A stretch of 9,108 nucleotides of DNA. Origin: Clostridia bacterium (GTDB lineage Bacteria; Bacillota_A; Clostridia; Oscillospirales; CAG-272). The notes under the pieces are model-generated. The model was not told the DNA's origin, made no database searches, and saw only the letters and a program-made list of their open reading frames with translations. The stretch is from positions 1 to 9,108 of the forward strand of contig JAFQLN010000068.1 of the NCBI GenBank assembly GCA_017414585.1. Reading direction: 5' to 3'. Shown here piece after piece: positions 1-6,655 of the stretch (positions are counted from its first letter, which is position 1; the number at the start of each line of letters is the position of its first letter). The position numbers were made by a program, and so were the translations under genes.

Positions 1-1
1 A

Positions 2-1324
2 GAAGCACTGTTTGCGAAAATGAACATCTCCGGCGCTTCCGCGTGGTCGGATCTGCAGAGCAGTCTGACAAGCAGTCTCAAAGCGGATTACCGCGGCGAA
101 TCCATCACCCTTTCGACCGTGCGCAATCTTGCCTACGATCCCGATCAGTCAGTCCGCCGTGATGCATACGAAGCGGAACTGAAGGCTTGCGAAACCATCG
201 AGGACTCCGTTGCCTTCTCGCTCAACAGCATCAAGCTGCAGGTGCTGAGTGAATGTGCCCTGCGCGGTTACGAATCCCCTCTCGCCAAAACTCTGTACCA
301 CTCCCGTATGAAAAAGGAAACGCTCGACGCCCTTCTCTCAGCCATGGAGGATTATCTGCCGCACTTCCATCGCTATCTGCGTGCGAAAGCCAAGGCACTC
401 GGACACGAAAACGGTCTGCCGTGGTACGATCTGTTCGCGCCGATGGGCAAGAGCGATATGAAATTCACTGCCAAAGAAGCGCGGGATTATCTGCTTGCGA
501 TTTTTGCGCAGTTTGACAGCGAACTGCACGACATGGTCAAGCAGGCGTTTGATGAAAACTGGATCGACTTCTATCCCCGCGAAGGCAAGGTCGGCGGTGC
601 GTTCGACTGCGGTGTTCCTTCGGCAAAGCAGAGCCGCGTACTTACGAATTTCGACGGTTCGTTCAGCGATGTTGTCACCCTTGCGCATGAACTGGGGCAC
701 TCCTTCCACGACCGCTGTGTTTTCCCGCACTCCATTCTCGCGCAGGACTACACCATGCCGGTTGCGGAAACCGCATCGACCTTCAACGAACAGGTCATTG
801 TCAGCCGTGCCATCGAACTGGCAAAGGATAAGGACGAAAAACTTGCCCTGCTCGAAAGCCAGCTGCAGGATGCCTGCCAGATCATCTGCGACATCTACTC
901 TCGCTATCTGTTTGAAACTTCCGTATTTGAAAACCGTCCTTCGGAATTCATGAGCGCGGAAAGAATGTGTGAGCTGATGCTGGATGCACAGAAAAAAGCA
1001 TACGGCAGCGGACTGGACGAAAGCTGTATGCACAGATATATGTGGCTGGTCAAGGGTCATTACTACAGCGGCGGGCTGAGCTTCTACAATTTCCCCTATG
1101 CGTTCGGCGGACTGTTTGCAAAGGGTCTTTACGCGAAGTACCTCCGGGAAGGCGAAGCATTCGTGCCGATGTACAAGAAATTGCTTTATTCCACCTCCGT
1201 TATGGATGTAGAAGAATGTGCGCAGATCGCGGGCATTGACCTGACGGATAAAGCGTTCTGGGAAGCGGGACTCGAATCTCTGGCACAGCAGATTGACGAG
1301 TTCTGCGCGCTCCTCGAAGAATAA
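2..1324 (+). CDS. M3 family oligoendopeptidase (PepF-like), 5' end outside window
   Basis: A zinc metallopeptidase that cleaves short peptides in the cytoplasm. The visible part is 440 residues. The frame is open to the left edge (residues EALFAK precede the first visible Met at base 20), so the ATG at 20 is internal. PepF-type proteins are usually about 590-600 residues, so roughly 150 N-terminal residues are missing. Counting from the Met at base 20, the zinc site HELGH is at residues 223-227, and the third ligand is probably Glu250 in the motif AETASTFNE. The segment GHYYSGGLSFYNFPYAFG near residues 346-363 matches the conserved substrate-binding His/Tyr region of M3 enzymes. The C-terminus is complete with a TAA stop, followed 24 bp later by a hairpin terminator. 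The family call is secure; the specific peptide substrate cannot be told. Confidence 0.93.
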   Translation, partial: EALFAKMNISGASAWSDLQSSLTSSLKADYRGESITLSTVRNLAYDPDQSVRRDAYEAELKACETIEDSVAFSLNSIKLQVLSECALRGYESPLAKTLYHSRMKKETLDALLSAMEDYLPHFHRYLRAKAKALGHENGLPWYDLFAPMGKSDMKFTAKEARDYLLAIFAQFDSELHDMVKQAFDENWIDFYPREGKVGGAFDCGVPSAKQSRVLTNFDGSFSDVVTLAHELGHSFHDRCVFPHSILAQDYTMPVAETASTFNEQVIVSRAIELAKDKDEKLALLESQLQDACQIICDIYSRYLFETSVFENRPSEFMSAERMCELMLDAQKKAYGSGLDESCMHRYMWLVKGHYYSGGLSFYNFPYAFGGLFAKGLYAKYLREGEAFVPMYKKLLYSTSVMDVEECAQIAGIDLTDKAFWEAGLESLAQQIDEFCALLEE

Positions 1325-1348
1325 GAACTGTTTCCCGGCTCAACATGA

Positions 1349-1381
1349 AAATCACCCATCGGTTCATCTGACGGGTGATTT
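1349..1381. terminator. Rho-independent terminator between convergent genes
   Basis: A 9 bp perfect stem, AAATCACCC (1349-1357) with GGGTGATTT (1373-1381), closes a 15-base loop. On the plus strand it is followed by T-rich CTTATTATT, so it suits the peptidase gene ending at 1324. On the minus strand the stem ends in TTTTC, so it may also stop transcripts of the reductase gene that ends at 1427. It is the only strong hairpin in this convergent gap. Confidence 0.75.
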
Positions 1382-1426
1382 CTTATTATTCAGAATAACA
1401 TTTTCCCAAAGCGTCTGAGCAGGCAC

Positions 1427-2344
1427 TTACGGCAGCGTCTTGCCGGTGGATTTGTACAGAGCATACCAGTCTTCACGGGTGATGACCACATCGGATGCCG
1501 CTGCGATCTGCTGAATACGTTCGATATTGGTGGTTCCGATGATCGGCTGCATACCTGCGGGATGGCGGAGAATCCACGAAATGACCATACCGGTGGTTGT
1601 GGTGCCGTATTTTGCCGCCAGTTCCGCGAGCTTTTGGTTGAATACCGGGAACTTCGGGTTATCAATAAAGACGCCGCTGAAGAATCCGTACTGGAAGGGC
1701 GACCACGGCTGGATGGTGATGCCTTTGAGACGGCAGTAGTCGAGCACGGAACCGTCGCGGTTGACAGCGCCTTCGTTTTCCATATTCACGTTCACGCCCG
1801 CATCCACCATGGTTGTGTTCATGGGGCTGAACTGGAGCTGGTTGACAACAACCGGGTTGTCTTCGCCGAGAGCCTGATTCAAAAGTTCGATCTGATAGGA
1901 ATTGTGGTTCGATACGCCGAAGTGACGCACCTTGCCTTCACGGTAGAGCTGATCGAACGCTTCTGCCACTTCTTCCGGTTCCACAAGCGCGTCGGGACGG
2001 TGAATCAAAAGGAAGTCCACATAATCCACGCCGAGTCTCGAGAGACAGGTTTCCGTCGCGGAGAGGATGGTTTCCTTGGAGGAATCGTAGATCCCGTCGC
2101 GGATGCCGACCTTGGTCTGAATGAGCATCCGGTCACGGAGAGAGGGATTGTCGGCGAGGAACTGACCGAACTTGGTTTCACACGCACCGCCGCCGTAGAT
2201 GAATGCATGGTCAAAGAAGTTGATGCCGCATTCGAGGTCGGTTTTCACGAGCGTGTCAATCTGGTTTGCGGTCATGCCGCCGATGCGCATACAGCCCTGT
2301 GCAACACGGGATGCCTGTACACTTGCGATACTGCAAAATTTCAT
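1427..2344 (-). CDS. Aldo/keto reductase (YdhF-like), NADPH-dependent
   Basis: A cytosolic (alpha/beta)8-barrel oxidoreductase that reduces aldehydes or ketones with NAD(P)H. The product is 305 residues, typical for the family. The catalytic tetrad is visible: Asp45 (FFDHA), Tyr50 (FIYGG), Lys78 (QTKVG) and His115 (LLIHRPD). Further family motifs are GKVRHFGVSNHN near 137-148, VNQLQFSP near 167-174, and the cofactor-binding PIIGTTNIERI near 267-277. I chose the ATG at 2344 over an in-frame GTG at 2353. The GTG lies inside the Shine-Dalgarno GAGGTG (2356-2351), which sits 8 bases before the ATG, and the protein then begins MKFCSIASVQ as family members do. The gene has its own exact consensus promoter. 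It lies 103 bp downstream of the sigma/anti-sigma fusion gene on the same strand. The physiological substrate is unknown. Confidence 0.92.
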   Translation of the reverse strand: MKFCSIASVQASRVAQGCMRIGGMTANQIDTLVKTDLECGINFFDHAFIYGGGACETKFGQFLADNPSLRDRMLIQTKVGIRDGIYDSSKETILSATETCLSRLGVDYVDFLLIHRPDALVEPEEVAEAFDQLYREGKVRHFGVSNHNSYQIELLNQALGEDNPVVVNQLQFSPMNTTMVDAGVNVNMENEGAVNRDGSVLDYCRLKGITIQPWSPFQYGFFSGVFIDNPKFPVFNQKLAELAAKYGTTTTGMVISWILRHPAGMQPIIGTTNIERIQQIAAASDVVITREDWYALYKSTGKTLP

Positions 2345-2374
2345 TTTCTGCACCTCAATTTAGAATTTGATATT

Positions 2375-2403
2375 ATTATACCCGTTTACGTGCCATTTGT
2401 CAA
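2375..2403 (-). promoter_or_regulatory. Consensus sigma-A promoter of the aldo/keto reductase gene
   Basis: Read on the minus strand, TTGACA (2403-2398) is followed by exactly 17 bp and TATAAT (2380-2375), a 12 of 12 match to the vegetative consensus. The predicted transcript start is about 24 bases before the ATG at 2344. The promoter lies in the gap after the sigma/anti-sigma gene stop at 2448, so the reductase can be transcribed independently of it. Confidence 0.85.
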
Positions 2404-2447
2404 TGAAAAACAGAAAATGCGATCCCGCAAGATACATACCTGAAAAA

Positions 2448-3686
2448 TTATTCAAAGGTGTATTGGAGCCGAAGGGTTTCTTCATCGGCAATATATCGTC
2501 CGGTATAGGCAAAAGTATAACTTCCGCAGTCAATAAAACCGTTTCCGCGCTTCATAACAAGTTTCCCATGCTGTTTCGGCACAGCCTGATAGAGAGCGCT
2601 GTATGCATTGTTTCCGAGGCAGTTGACTTCTTTACCGCATACCTCTTTCCGTCCTGTATTCAGATACGCACTGTACTGCCAGTTCCGGCGGTAGAGTTTC
2701 GGCAAATAAGTTACCCGGCAAAAAATATGTTCCGGATCATCCTCGGGGAATTCGCTTCTGAACCGGATTTCTTCCCCTTCATTCAGAAACTCTGCAATTT
2801 TTTCGATTCCGCGACCATGTCCGGAGCACATCCAGTTTTCCCCCTCCGGAATCTGCCCCTGCCATTCTGCCAGAATCGCGTTGAGCCTGTCCGCATCCGG
2901 AATCTCCACACAGACACCGGTATAGCTGCATCCTACTTCGGGAAATGAGATGCAGTAATGCGTCATGGAGCCGGGGTTCTCTTTCGGCAGATGCTCCATC
3001 AGCTTTCCGAGTGCCTCTGCGATATCTCGGCACGTTTCGCATTCCCTGAGATGCTTTTCGACCTCCGCTCTTTTTCCGTCATTCAGCTTACCGAGTGCGT
3101 AAATAAACAAATATTTGTATGCTTCCCTGCATTCCATGCTGTTTTTTCCTTTCCGGATTCCGCCGTTTTCGATATTCAGATCCTTCTTGATTTTTCCGAT
3201 GGCGTAGTGTGCCGCCGATTTCACGCTTCCTTCGGGAATATTCATCCGCCGCGCTGTCTCGCTGACCGACAAATCCCAGATATACCGGTATGTCATGACC
3301 ATGCGGTGCTTTTCGGGCAGCCGTTCAATCGCAGCAAGCACATCCGCAATCAATTCCCGCTGTATCAGTTTTTCTTCCGGATTGCCGCTCTCCGGATCTG
3401 CCAGACGACCCAGAAGCGCGTCCGTTTCATTCCCCTCGGCGTCAAGCGACACAAAATTGAGCGTCATGGGTTTTCTGCAGTATTCCATCACCGTGTTCTG
3501 TGCAATCCGCATGAGCCAGTGCCGGAGCCGCCCGTCTTCCGTATAGCTGTCATACGCCCGGTATGCCCGCAGCCATACTTCCTGCGTCAGATCTTCGGCA
3601 ATTTCACGGTCTGAAACCTTTCCGCGGATATACCGGTAAATCCATCCGGTATGTTCGCGGACGATGTTTTCAAAGTTCTGTTTCAT
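2448..3686 (-). CDS. ECF sigma factor fused to zinc anti-sigma domain and cysteine-rich C-terminal domain
   Basis: One open frame of 412 residues. Residues 8-72 are sigma region 2 (REIAEDLTQEVWLRAYRAYD, then RLRHWLMRIAQN). Residues 110-168 are region 4 (IERLPEKHRMVMTYRYIWDLS, then helix-turn-helix SETARRMNIPEGSVKSAAHYA). After a short linker, residues 184-232 form a zinc anti-sigma domain with Cys186, His212, Cys216 and Cys219. The H-x3-C-x2-C motif and the 26-residue gap to the upstream Cys match RsrA-type ZAS domains. Residues 242-412 are an unrecognised soluble domain with eight cysteines; I see no membrane segment. I chose the ATG at 3686 because AGGA (3699-3696) lies 9 bases upstream and region 2 starts at once; the frame stays open to an ATG at 3890 but has no well-placed ribosome site. 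A second Shine-Dalgarno/ATG pair precedes the anti-sigma half. Promoter specificity is unknown. A sequencing indel joining two genes is possible. Confidence 0.85.
   Translation of the reverse strand: MKQNFENIVREHTGWIYRYIRGKVSDREIAEDLTQEVWLRAYRAYDSYTEDGRLRHWLMRIAQNTVMEYCRKPMTLNFVSLDAEGNETDALLGRLADPESGNPEEKLIQRELIADVLAAIERLPEKHRMVMTYRYIWDLSVSETARRMNIPEGSVKSAAHYAIGKIKKDLNIENGGIRKGKNSMECREAYKYLFIYALGKLNDGKRAEVEKHLRECETCRDIAEALGKLMEHLPKENPGSMTHYCISFPEVGCSYTGVCVEIPDADRLNAILAEWQGQIPEGENWMCSGHGRGIEKIAEFLNEGEEIRFRSEFPEDDPEHIFCRVTYLPKLYRRNWQYSAYLNTGRKEVCGKEVNCLGNNAYSALYQAVPKQHGKLVMKRGNGFIDCGSYTFAYTGRYIADEETLRLQYTFE
3135..3150 (-). promoter_or_regulatory. Internal Shine-Dalgarno and ATG at the anti-sigma boundary
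   Basis: On the minus strand AAAGGA ends with AGGA at 3150-3147, 9 bases before an in-frame ATG at 3137-3135. That ATG encodes Met184, and the sequence from it (MECREAYKYLFIYALG) looks like the native N-terminus of a stand-alone ZAS anti-sigma factor. Initiation here would give a free 229-residue anti-sigma protein beside the fused form. The site is directly visible; its use is inference. Confidence 0.5.
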
Positions 3687-3814
3687 TTTTCGTATTCCTG
3701 TTTTGTGATCACACTTATCATAATGCTTTTTCATACGGACAGGTTCAAAAACATGGAATTTTTCTTCATATTTTTTCTGCATTTTCGCCATGCTTTCCTG
3801 TCTGCCGGAATACA

Positions 3815-3856
3815 AAAACAGAGACACACCATGTCTGTACGGTTCGTCTCTGTTTT
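3815..3856 (-). terminator. Probable terminator after the GH172 gene
   Basis: An 11 bp perfect inverted repeat: AAAACAGAGAC at 3815-3825 and GTCTCTGTTTT at 3846-3856, with a 20-base loop that can pair further (ACC with GGT). On the minus strand the stem ends in GTTTTTG, giving a short U run. It lies 91 bp downstream of the GH172 stop at 3947 and before the sigma-factor start at 3686, so it should insulate the two genes. The shape is symmetrical and could act in both directions. Confidence 0.6.
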
Positions 3857-3946
3857 CTGTTCGGTTTTCCGGGTTGAAAGGTGCACACATCAGAACACGG
3901 GAAAATTCTCCTTAGGATTCATTTTCCGCCGCCGGGTACCGCAAAA

Positions 3947-5035
3947 TCAGATAATTTCAAGATAGTCGCGGTCCGGGAGTTTCGGCATATTCTGACACGG
4001 CTTGTCCTGATACCAGAATGCCACGGAAGAAATATCGTCCTGCAGGGGGAGATACCGTCCGCCGGATCTCCAGCCGAGCGCCTGAATGGTAACCTTGATA
4101 TCGCTGTCGAAACGGATCGGATCCGTGATATGCCATCTGTACATGGAGAAACGGTGCTGCGCCTTGTAGAGCTGGTCGGGAAGAATATTGAACATACCGG
4201 TATACGGGGTTGTGAATTCCACATAACGGCGCTCCACATCAAAATCGTATGCACCGCAGAAGTAGTCTTCGGTACCGGTTCCGCAGATCGTCGGATATTC
4301 GTCATCACCGTCGAGGTAGAATTTGATTTCGCCTTCCCCCCACCAGCCGTTGTTGTTTACGCCCCACGTCATGTAGGTACCGACATACTGACCCTTGCCT
4401 TCGATATTATCGAGGATGGTGTAAACTTCCTTATACGGAAGCGGATTGACGCGGCGGAACTGTGCGTGGAAGTACCCCTGATCTTCCGGTACTTCGGTCA
4501 GGGTATAGTCGATCTGATAATACAGCGTGAATACATCGTCAGCGATATTTTCAACGGTAATGCGTGCGTGCTTCTTGAAGGGCATCTGCCAGTAGCAGTT
4601 CATCCCGTTTCTCGGATTGACGCAGACCGCAAGGGAGCTGATCTGTTTATATTCCGGAACAAACGCATTAGCGAAAAAGTCGCCGAGCGGTACTTCAACG
4701 GAAGGCACTTCGCTGTCATCCCAGTACATACGGATGATCGCATAGCGGCCGGGGATTCCTGCGGGTGTGAGCCAGATGTGCTGAATGCATCCGGAACCGG
4801 TAATGTCAGCCATCACAAATTCCGTGTGGGGTTCAATGCGGACAGAGGGAGAGATCTTCCAGCCTTTGCCGAGTTCGCGTGCACAGCCGGCACCCGTACC
4901 GGTTTCAGCCATACCGGCAGCGCCTTTTTCACCTGTGAAGTTTTCGGGACAGATGGAACGGGTCTTCGCATCGGAAAGAAGTGCGAGATTGCCAAGGTCG
5001 GTTCCGAGACCGTTGAAAGGATACTTTTGTGACAT
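3947..5035 (-). CDS. GH172 family (DUF2961) glycoside hydrolase
   Basis: A 362-residue protein of the DUF2961 family, now glycoside hydrolase family 172. Characterised members act on fructofuranosides (difructose anhydrides) or D-arabinofuranosides. Diagnostic sequence is the segment at 230-262, with WWGEGEIKFYLDGD followed by GTGTEDYFCGAY. Glu234 (GEGE) and Glu256 (GTED) fit the two catalytic glutamates reported for the family; this match is by motif and not by alignment. Other conserved parts are SGCIQHIWLT (81-90) and PLGDFFANAF (116-125). No signal peptide is present, so it probably acts in the cytoplasm on imported sugars. The start at 5035 is fixed by AGGAGG (5049-5044) 8 bases upstream; the frame runs on to 5272 but would cross the promoter. 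It appears monocistronic, with its own consensus promoter and a hairpin after the stop. The exact substrate is unknown. Confidence 0.9.
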   Translation of the reverse strand: MSQKYPFNGLGTDLGNLALLSDAKTRSICPENFTGEKGAAGMAETGTGAGCARELGKGWKISPSVRIEPHTEFVMADITGSGCIQHIWLTPAGIPGRYAIIRMYWDDSEVPSVEVPLGDFFANAFVPEYKQISSLAVCVNPRNGMNCYWQMPFKKHARITVENIADDVFTLYYQIDYTLTEVPEDQGYFHAQFRRVNPLPYKEVYTILDNIEGKGQYVGTYMTWGVNNNGWWGEGEIKFYLDGDDEYPTICGTGTEDYFCGAYDFDVERRYVEFTTPYTGMFNILPDQLYKAQHRFSMYRWHITDPIRFDSDIKVTIQALGWRSGGRYLPLQDDISSVAFWYQDKPCQNMPKLPDRDYLEII

Positions 5036-5043
5036 TGAAAATA

Positions 5044-5063
5044 CCTCCTTTGCGCCTTGCGCA
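5044..5063 (-). promoter_or_regulatory. Perfect Shine-Dalgarno next to a small hairpin
   Basis: AGGAGG at 5049-5044 lies 8 bases before the GH172 ATG and settles the start. Directly upstream in the leader is the small inverted repeat TGCGC-AAG-GCGCA (5063-5051 on the minus strand), one base away from the Shine-Dalgarno. The hairpin is only 5 bp with a 3-base loop; any effect on translation is speculative. Confidence 0.6.
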
Positions 5064-5078
5064 TATTGATTTAATCCT

Positions 5079-5107
5079 ATTATAACGGACATGACAGAGA
5101 TTGTCAA
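5079..5107 (-). promoter_or_regulatory. Consensus sigma-A promoter of the GH172 gene
   Basis: On the minus strand, TTGACA (5107-5102), 17 bp, then TATAAT (5084-5079): an exact consensus match. The leader to the ATG at 5035 is about 37 bases and carries a small hairpin and AGGAGG. It is back to back with the exporter promoter; the two -35 boxes are 76 bp apart. Confidence 0.88.
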
Positions 5108-5112
5108 CTGCT

Positions 5113-5134
5113 TTTTTCGGGCAGAACCGAAAAA
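5113..5134. repeat. Inverted repeat between divergent promoters
   Basis: TTTTTCGG (5113-5120) and CCGAAAAA (5127-5134) form an 8 bp perfect inverted repeat with loop GCAGAA, just upstream of the GH172 -35 box. No T run follows on either strand, so it is not a terminator. It overlaps a second inverted pair, GGCAGA (5120-5125) with TCTGCC (5139-5144). Its position suits an operator for a repressor or activator, but no known regulator site was recognised. Confidence 0.45.
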
Positions 5135-5183
5135 GGAATCTGCCGCAAGATGAATCTGTCCGCACGATCCCCACAGCAGGCAA

Positions 5184-5212
5184 TTGACAGATCGGCGCGG
5201 GGATGATATAAT
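5184..5212 (+). promoter_or_regulatory. Consensus sigma-A promoter of the MATE exporter gene
   Basis: TTGACA (5184-5189), 17 bp, TATAAT (5207-5212): exact consensus. The predicted start is near 5219, leaving a leader of about 30 bases before the ATG at 5251. The -35 box overlaps one arm of a 7 bp inverted repeat, ATCTGTC (5154-5160) with GACAGAT (5186-5192), which may be a regulator site. Confidence 0.88.
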
Positions 5213-5250
5213 AAACAGAAGTGACAAGCTGAAACGGAGTACATACATCC

Positions 5251-6642
5251 ATGCACCATTCCCTCGATGCAAAAAACAATTTCCGCGAAAACTGCCGTAT
5301 GATCGGCATCATCTGGGCACTGGCGTGGCCGACCATGCTCGAGCAGCTCATGCAGACCGCTGTGCAGTATATCGACACCGCTATGGTCGGCGCTCTGGGA
5401 ACACACGCCACAGCCGCAGTCGGTGCGACCACCACCGTCAACTGGCTCATAAACAGTACCATTTCCGCACTCAGCGTCGGTTTTCTTTCTTTTATCGCCC
5501 GAGCCTGCGGTGCCGGAGATAAAAAAGCCGCATCCCGTGCCGCGTCTCAGGCTCTGCTTGCCGTTCTTGTCTCGGGGACACTGTTTACTGTTCTTACCCT
5601 CTCCCTCTCCGGCGTCATTCCGGTCTGGATGCAGGTGGACGAAAGCATCCGCACCGACGCATCGCGCTATTTCTTCATTTTGTATCTGCCGATGCTTCCC
5701 CGTACTGCTTCCATCATTTTTGGAACTGTTCTGCGGGCGGCGGGAGACACAAAATCCCCGATGAAAATCGGCATCATTATGAACCTGGTGAATGTCATTC
5801 TGAACTTTTTCCTGATCTATCCGTCCCGCACCCTTACAGTCGGTTCGTTCAGCCTGTTTATCCCGGGAGCGGGCATGGGCGTCATCGGTGCTGCTGCCGC
5901 CAGTGCCGCTGCGTTCACGGTCGGCGGTGTGCTCATCACCTTCATTCTCTGGCACCATCCGCTCGTTTCTCCGAAAGGACAGTCCCTCCGACCGGATAAA
6001 GCGATTCTCGCCCCCTGTCTCCGCGTTGCTCTGCCGAATATGCTGCAGCGCTTCGGTACCTCCCTCGGTTATGTGGCTTTTGCCTCCATGATCAACGCCC
6101 TCGGAGAAATTTCCACTGCCGCTCACACCATTGCCAACACCGTTGAATCCGCATTTTATATTCCCGGCTACGGTATGCAGACTGCGGCGGCGACCCTTGC
6201 GGGCAATGCCTACGGCGCGCGGGACAGTCAGCGCATGAAAAAGCTCGCCGCGATGTTCATTCCGCTTGAAATCGGGCTGATGATTCTCTCCGGAGGACTC
6301 CTGTTCCTCTTTGCACCTGTGCTGATGGGAATATTCTCGGATTCCGCCGAAGTGATCGCTCTCGGCACAGCTGTTCTCCGAATGGTAGCGCTGTCCGAAC
6401 CCTTCTACGGTTTTTCCATCATCATCGAAGGCATGATGCAGGGCGTCGGCAAAACGAAAAAGCCTTTTTTCTACAACATCCTCGGTATGTGGGGCGTCCG
6501 CATCATCGGAACTTTCATCTGCACGCAGATTCTTTCCTTCGGACTGATTTCCGCGTGGGCGTGCATGATCGCACATAATATGCTCCTGTTTTTTCTCTTT
6601 CTCATCTGTTATATCCGCGGTTCATGGAATCCGCTCCACTAA
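5251..6642 (+). CDS. MATE family efflux transporter (NorM/DinF type)
   Basis: A 463-residue inner-membrane antiporter, expected to have 12 transmembrane helices and to export drugs or metabolites in exchange for Na+ or H+. The two-fold MATE repeat is visible. In the first half are LAWPTMLEQLMQTAVQYIDT (24-43), then FIARACGAGDKKAASRA (81-97) and GTVLRAAGDTKSPM (158-171). The matching second-half parts are VALPNMLQRFGTSLGYVAF (259-277), TLAGNAYGARDSQRMKKLA (315-333) and IIEGMMQGVGKTKKPF (391-406). The length is normal. The start at 5251 has a weak GGAG (5236-5239) 11 bases upstream, but the protein begins just before helix 1 as expected. The gene diverges from the GH172 gene and has its own consensus promoter; a hairpin-rich region follows. 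The substrate cannot be inferred, and I see no sign that it exports sugars. Confidence 0.94.
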   Translation: MHHSLDAKNNFRENCRMIGIIWALAWPTMLEQLMQTAVQYIDTAMVGALGTHATAAVGATTTVNWLINSTISALSVGFLSFIARACGAGDKKAASRAASQALLAVLVSGTLFTVLTLSLSGVIPVWMQVDESIRTDASRYFFILYLPMLPRTASIIFGTVLRAAGDTKSPMKIGIIMNLVNVILNFFLIYPSRTLTVGSFSLFIPGAGMGVIGAAAASAAAFTVGGVLITFILWHHPLVSPKGQSLRPDKAILAPCLRVALPNMLQRFGTSLGYVAFASMINALGEISTAAHTIANTVESAFYIPGYGMQTAAATLAGNAYGARDSQRMKKLAAMFIPLEIGLMILSGGLLFLFAPVLMGIFSDSAEVIALGTAVLRMVALSEPFYGFSIIIEGMMQGVGKTKKPFFYNILGMWGVRIIGTFICTQILSFGLISAWACMIAHNMLLFFLFLICYIRGSWNPLH

Positions 6643-6655
6643 AAAAGGGGCTGTC

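Noticed and set aside
1386..1398. Near-palindrome TTATTCAGAATAA in the convergent gap
   Set aside because: A/T-rich 6 bp arms around one base, with no supporting context beyond the neighbouring terminator.
1562..2443. A 293-codon open frame on the plus strand opposite the aldo/keto reductase
   Set aside because: Antisense to a gene with a full catalytic tetrad, and it runs through that gene's promoter.
3704..3713. Perfect palindrome TGTGATCACA before the sigma-fusion gene, recalling a CRP half-site
   Set aside because: A 10-base palindrome is expected several times by chance in 9 kb, and the spacing does not fit a CRP site.
3687..3890. A 68-residue N-terminal extension of the sigma fusion (ATG at 3890)
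   Set aside because: It would cross the terminator-like hairpin at 3815-3856, has no well-spaced ribosome site and adds nothing sigma-like; the ATG at 3686 has AGGA 9 bases upstream.
3900..3927. Inverted repeat GGAAAAT/ATTTTCC after the GH172 stop
   Set aside because: Only 7 bp, A/T-rich and without a T run; the 11 bp hairpin further on is a better terminator.
3881..5032. A 383-codon open frame on the plus strand opposite GH172
   Set aside because: Antisense shadow of the GH172 gene, with no family motif and no well-placed ribosome site.
5036..5272. N-terminal extension of GH172 to 5272
   Set aside because: It would read through the consensus promoter and AGGAGG site and into the start of the divergent exporter gene.
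5104..6576. A 490-codon open frame on the minus strand opposite the MATE gene
   Set aside because: It lies wholly antisense to a clear MATE coding region. Its product is rich in His, Asp, Gly and Arg with no recognisable domain, as expected from codon bias of the sense gene.
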